From positions 248,001-312,000 of the forward strand of contig NZ_BJTG01000002.1 of NCBI RefSeq assembly GCF_013340205.1: a stretch of 64,000 nt of DNA, given 5' to 3'. This document shows, in pieces, positions 62,731 through 64,000 of this stretch (positions are counted from its first letter, which is position 1; each line of letters opens with the position of its first letter). The position numbers and the translations under genes were made by a program. This DNA is from Anaeromyxobacter diazotrophicus (lineage in GTDB: Bacteria; Myxococcota; Myxococcia; Myxococcales; Anaeromyxobacteraceae). The notes under the pieces were generated by a model, which was not told the DNA's origin, did not search any database, and saw only the letters and a list, made by a program, of their open reading frames with translations.

Positions 62731-63007
62731 GTGTCTCTCCTGGGGCGCAGGAGAGCAGAAGCGCGGCGCGGTCGCAAGGACTCCGAGCCCCTCCGGGGCG
62801 TCTCGAGCCGTAGCGTGAGCACGGGAACTCCATCTGGGATCGAACCGGAAAAGCGCTTGGGTATCCGGCAGGCACGCCTGCGCTCGCCGGTCGCGGTCCC
62901 GGTGGGGGGCTCCCTGGACCGCCGGGGCAGGCATATCCCCTCCTGGTCGCCCGTTGGGGAGGCGAGCCGGAGAGACCCCTTTCGAAGGGTCGGGAGAGGT
63001 CGAGCTC

Positions 63008-63316
63008 ATGACCAGCGAACTGAAGCGAGCCATGGCGAGGTACGAGGAGGCGCGGGTCCGCTACCGGAAGGCGGTGCTCGCCTCGCTGGACGGCGCCTCG
63101 AACGGAGACGTCATTCGCCAGTCGATCCGGGACTTCCAGCGCGCGAGCGCCGAGCTGAAGCGGCTCGCGCCACCCGCGGCCGTCCCCGCGCGCCCGCTGC
63201 CAGCGCCCGAGGTCCGCCCGGAGCCGGCGGAGGCGCTCGCCACCGCCTGGTCGAGCGTCCGCCGCGCCGTGAGCGGCGTCGGCGCGCGGCTCCGCATCAT
63301 GCGGACGGCGTCGTAG
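63008..63316 (+). CDS. Small hypothetical helical protein
   Basis: A 102-residue basic protein. The N-terminal two-thirds is helical (SELKRAMARYEEARVRYRKA, IRQSIRDFQRASAELKRLA), a Pro-rich linker follows, then a short basic helix. GGGAGAGG upstream supports the ATG at 63008. No family recognised; no signal or TM segment. Confidence 0.55.
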   Translation: MTSELKRAMARYEEARVRYRKAVLASLDGASNGDVIRQSIRDFQRASAELKRLAPPAAVPARPLPAPEVRPEPAEALATAWSSVRRAVSGVGARLRIMRTAS

Positions 63317-63372
63317 AGAGGGCGTCGTAGAGACGGGCCCCGCCCCGCCCCACCGCGCTTCGCGCGCCGACC

Positions 63373-64000
63373 TCAGGGCGGCGGCACCCCGCGGAGCGAC
63401 CAGTCGAGGATCTCGATCGGATGCGCGGCCGGGAGCTCGGTGCCGCGCTCTCGCAGCATCCGCTGGATGTGGAGGGTGCACCCGGGGTTGGCGCTCGCGA
63501 GCAGGGCGGCGCCGGTGGTGAGCACGTGCTCCGCCTTCCGCGCGCCGATCTCGGCGGCGCTGGCGGGCTGCAGCAGGTTGTACACACCGGCGCTCCCGCA
63601 GCACTGATCGGGCTCGGGGACCTCGACCAGCTCGAGCCCGGGGATGGAGCGGAGCATCGCGCGCGGCGGCTCTTGCAGGCGCTGCGCGTGACCGAGGTGG
63701 CAGGAGGAGTGGTAGGCGACGCGGACGGGGAAGGGGTGCCGCGGCGCGCGCGGGGCGAGGCTCGCCAGGAGCTCGCTCACGTCCTTCACCCGGGCGGCGA
63801 AGGCGGCCGCCCGCGCCGCCCAGGCGGGATCGCCCGCCAGGAGCCGGCCGTACTCCTTCAGCGACGAGCCACAGCCCGCCGCGTTCACCACCACCGCGTC
63901 GAGCGCGTACGGCTCGAAGCGCGCGATGAGCTCGCGCGCCATGCGCCGCGCCTCCTCGTCGCGGCCGGCGTGCAGGGACAGGGCGCCGCAGCAGCCTTGC
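63373..64000 (-). CDS. glcF: Glycolate oxidase iron-sulfur subunit, C-terminal part
   Basis: The C-terminal 209 or so residues of a GlcF/(S)-2-hydroxyacid oxidase Fe-S subunit; the 5' part lies beyond the right edge. Both cysteine-rich CCG motifs are visible: GCCGALSLHAG near the window edge followed by NAAGCGSSLKEYG, and SSCHLGHAQRLQEPPRAML with EPDQCCGSAGVYNLLQP and ANPGCTLHIQ. These bind a heterodisulfide-reductase-type cluster in the electron path from glycolate or lactate oxidation to the quinone pool. Confidence 0.85.
   Translation of the reverse strand, partial: QGCCGALSLHAGRDEEARRMARELIARFEPYALDAVVVNAAGCGSSLKEYGRLLAGDPAWAARAAAFAARVKDVSELLASLAPRAPRHPFPVRVAYHSSCHLGHAQRLQEPPRAMLRSIPGLELVEVPEPDQCCGSAGVYNLLQPASAAEIGARKAEHVLTTGAALLASANPGCTLHIQRMLRERGTELPAAHPIEILDWSLRGVPPP

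Overview
The window is about three-quarters G+C throughout, with GTG starts and ATGA/GTGA stop-start overlaps common. Gene content (multihaem cytochromes, NapA with NrfHA, sigma-54 two-component control, AgmX/PglI-type zinc-ribbon proteins, Ku/LigD, PHA regulator) fits a deltaproteobacterium of the Myxococcota, most like Anaeromyxobacter. That assignment is inference from gene content and base composition; no search was run.

Layout. 1-9 kb: 5' part of a haem farnesyltransferase (ctaB), a cupredoxin-like protein, ttcA, an AgmX-type zinc-ribbon protein, deoC/deoB nucleoside catabolism around a nitronate monooxygenase, an orphan substrate-binding protein and a stand-alone haem sensor. 8.9-16.6 kb: a nitrate-to-ammonium block read leftwards (nrfH, nrfA, tetrahaem cytochrome, napA), preceded by a histidine kinase and a sigma-54 activator. 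A -24/-12 promoter and a triple inverted motif lie between activator and nrfH. 16.7-21 kb: cysK, metY and an acyl-CoA ligase, with shared promoter motifs at the two sulfur genes. 21-28.8 kb: two tandem ArsA-type ATPases, a ParA-like ATPase whose 5' end is duplicated around a hairpin-rich insert, and a PHA-synthesis regulator. 28.8-43.4 kb: tatA, glycerophosphodiesterase, DUF255 protein, rtcB and archease, MATE and MFS transporters, ruvCAB, rhomboid protease, lpxC. 43.5-48.4 kb: a split NHEJ system with LigD phosphoesterase-ligase on one strand and Ku plus LigD polymerase on the other. 48.5-54.3 kb: envelope proteins, a DUF748 protein and a GH15 glucoamylase-type enzyme.

The most unusual region is 54255-58709: a lower-GC block of five or six accessory genes, including a class II Fic protein and several unrecognised membrane or coiled-coil proteins, bounded by a perfect 27-bp direct repeat. 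The right copy is the exact 3' end of an acetyl-CoA hydrolase/transferase gene; the left copy sits at the start of the GH15 gene. The simplest reading is an element that inserted at the end of the hydrolase gene and split a former hydrolase-GH15 operon. No integrase is visible inside. To its right are a radical-SAM-like barrel protein lacking its cluster motif, a receiver-only response regulator, a DUF554 protein, a bacteriohemerythrin and the 3' part of glcF, which runs off the window.

No rRNA, tRNA, CRISPR array or recognisable insertion sequence was seen.
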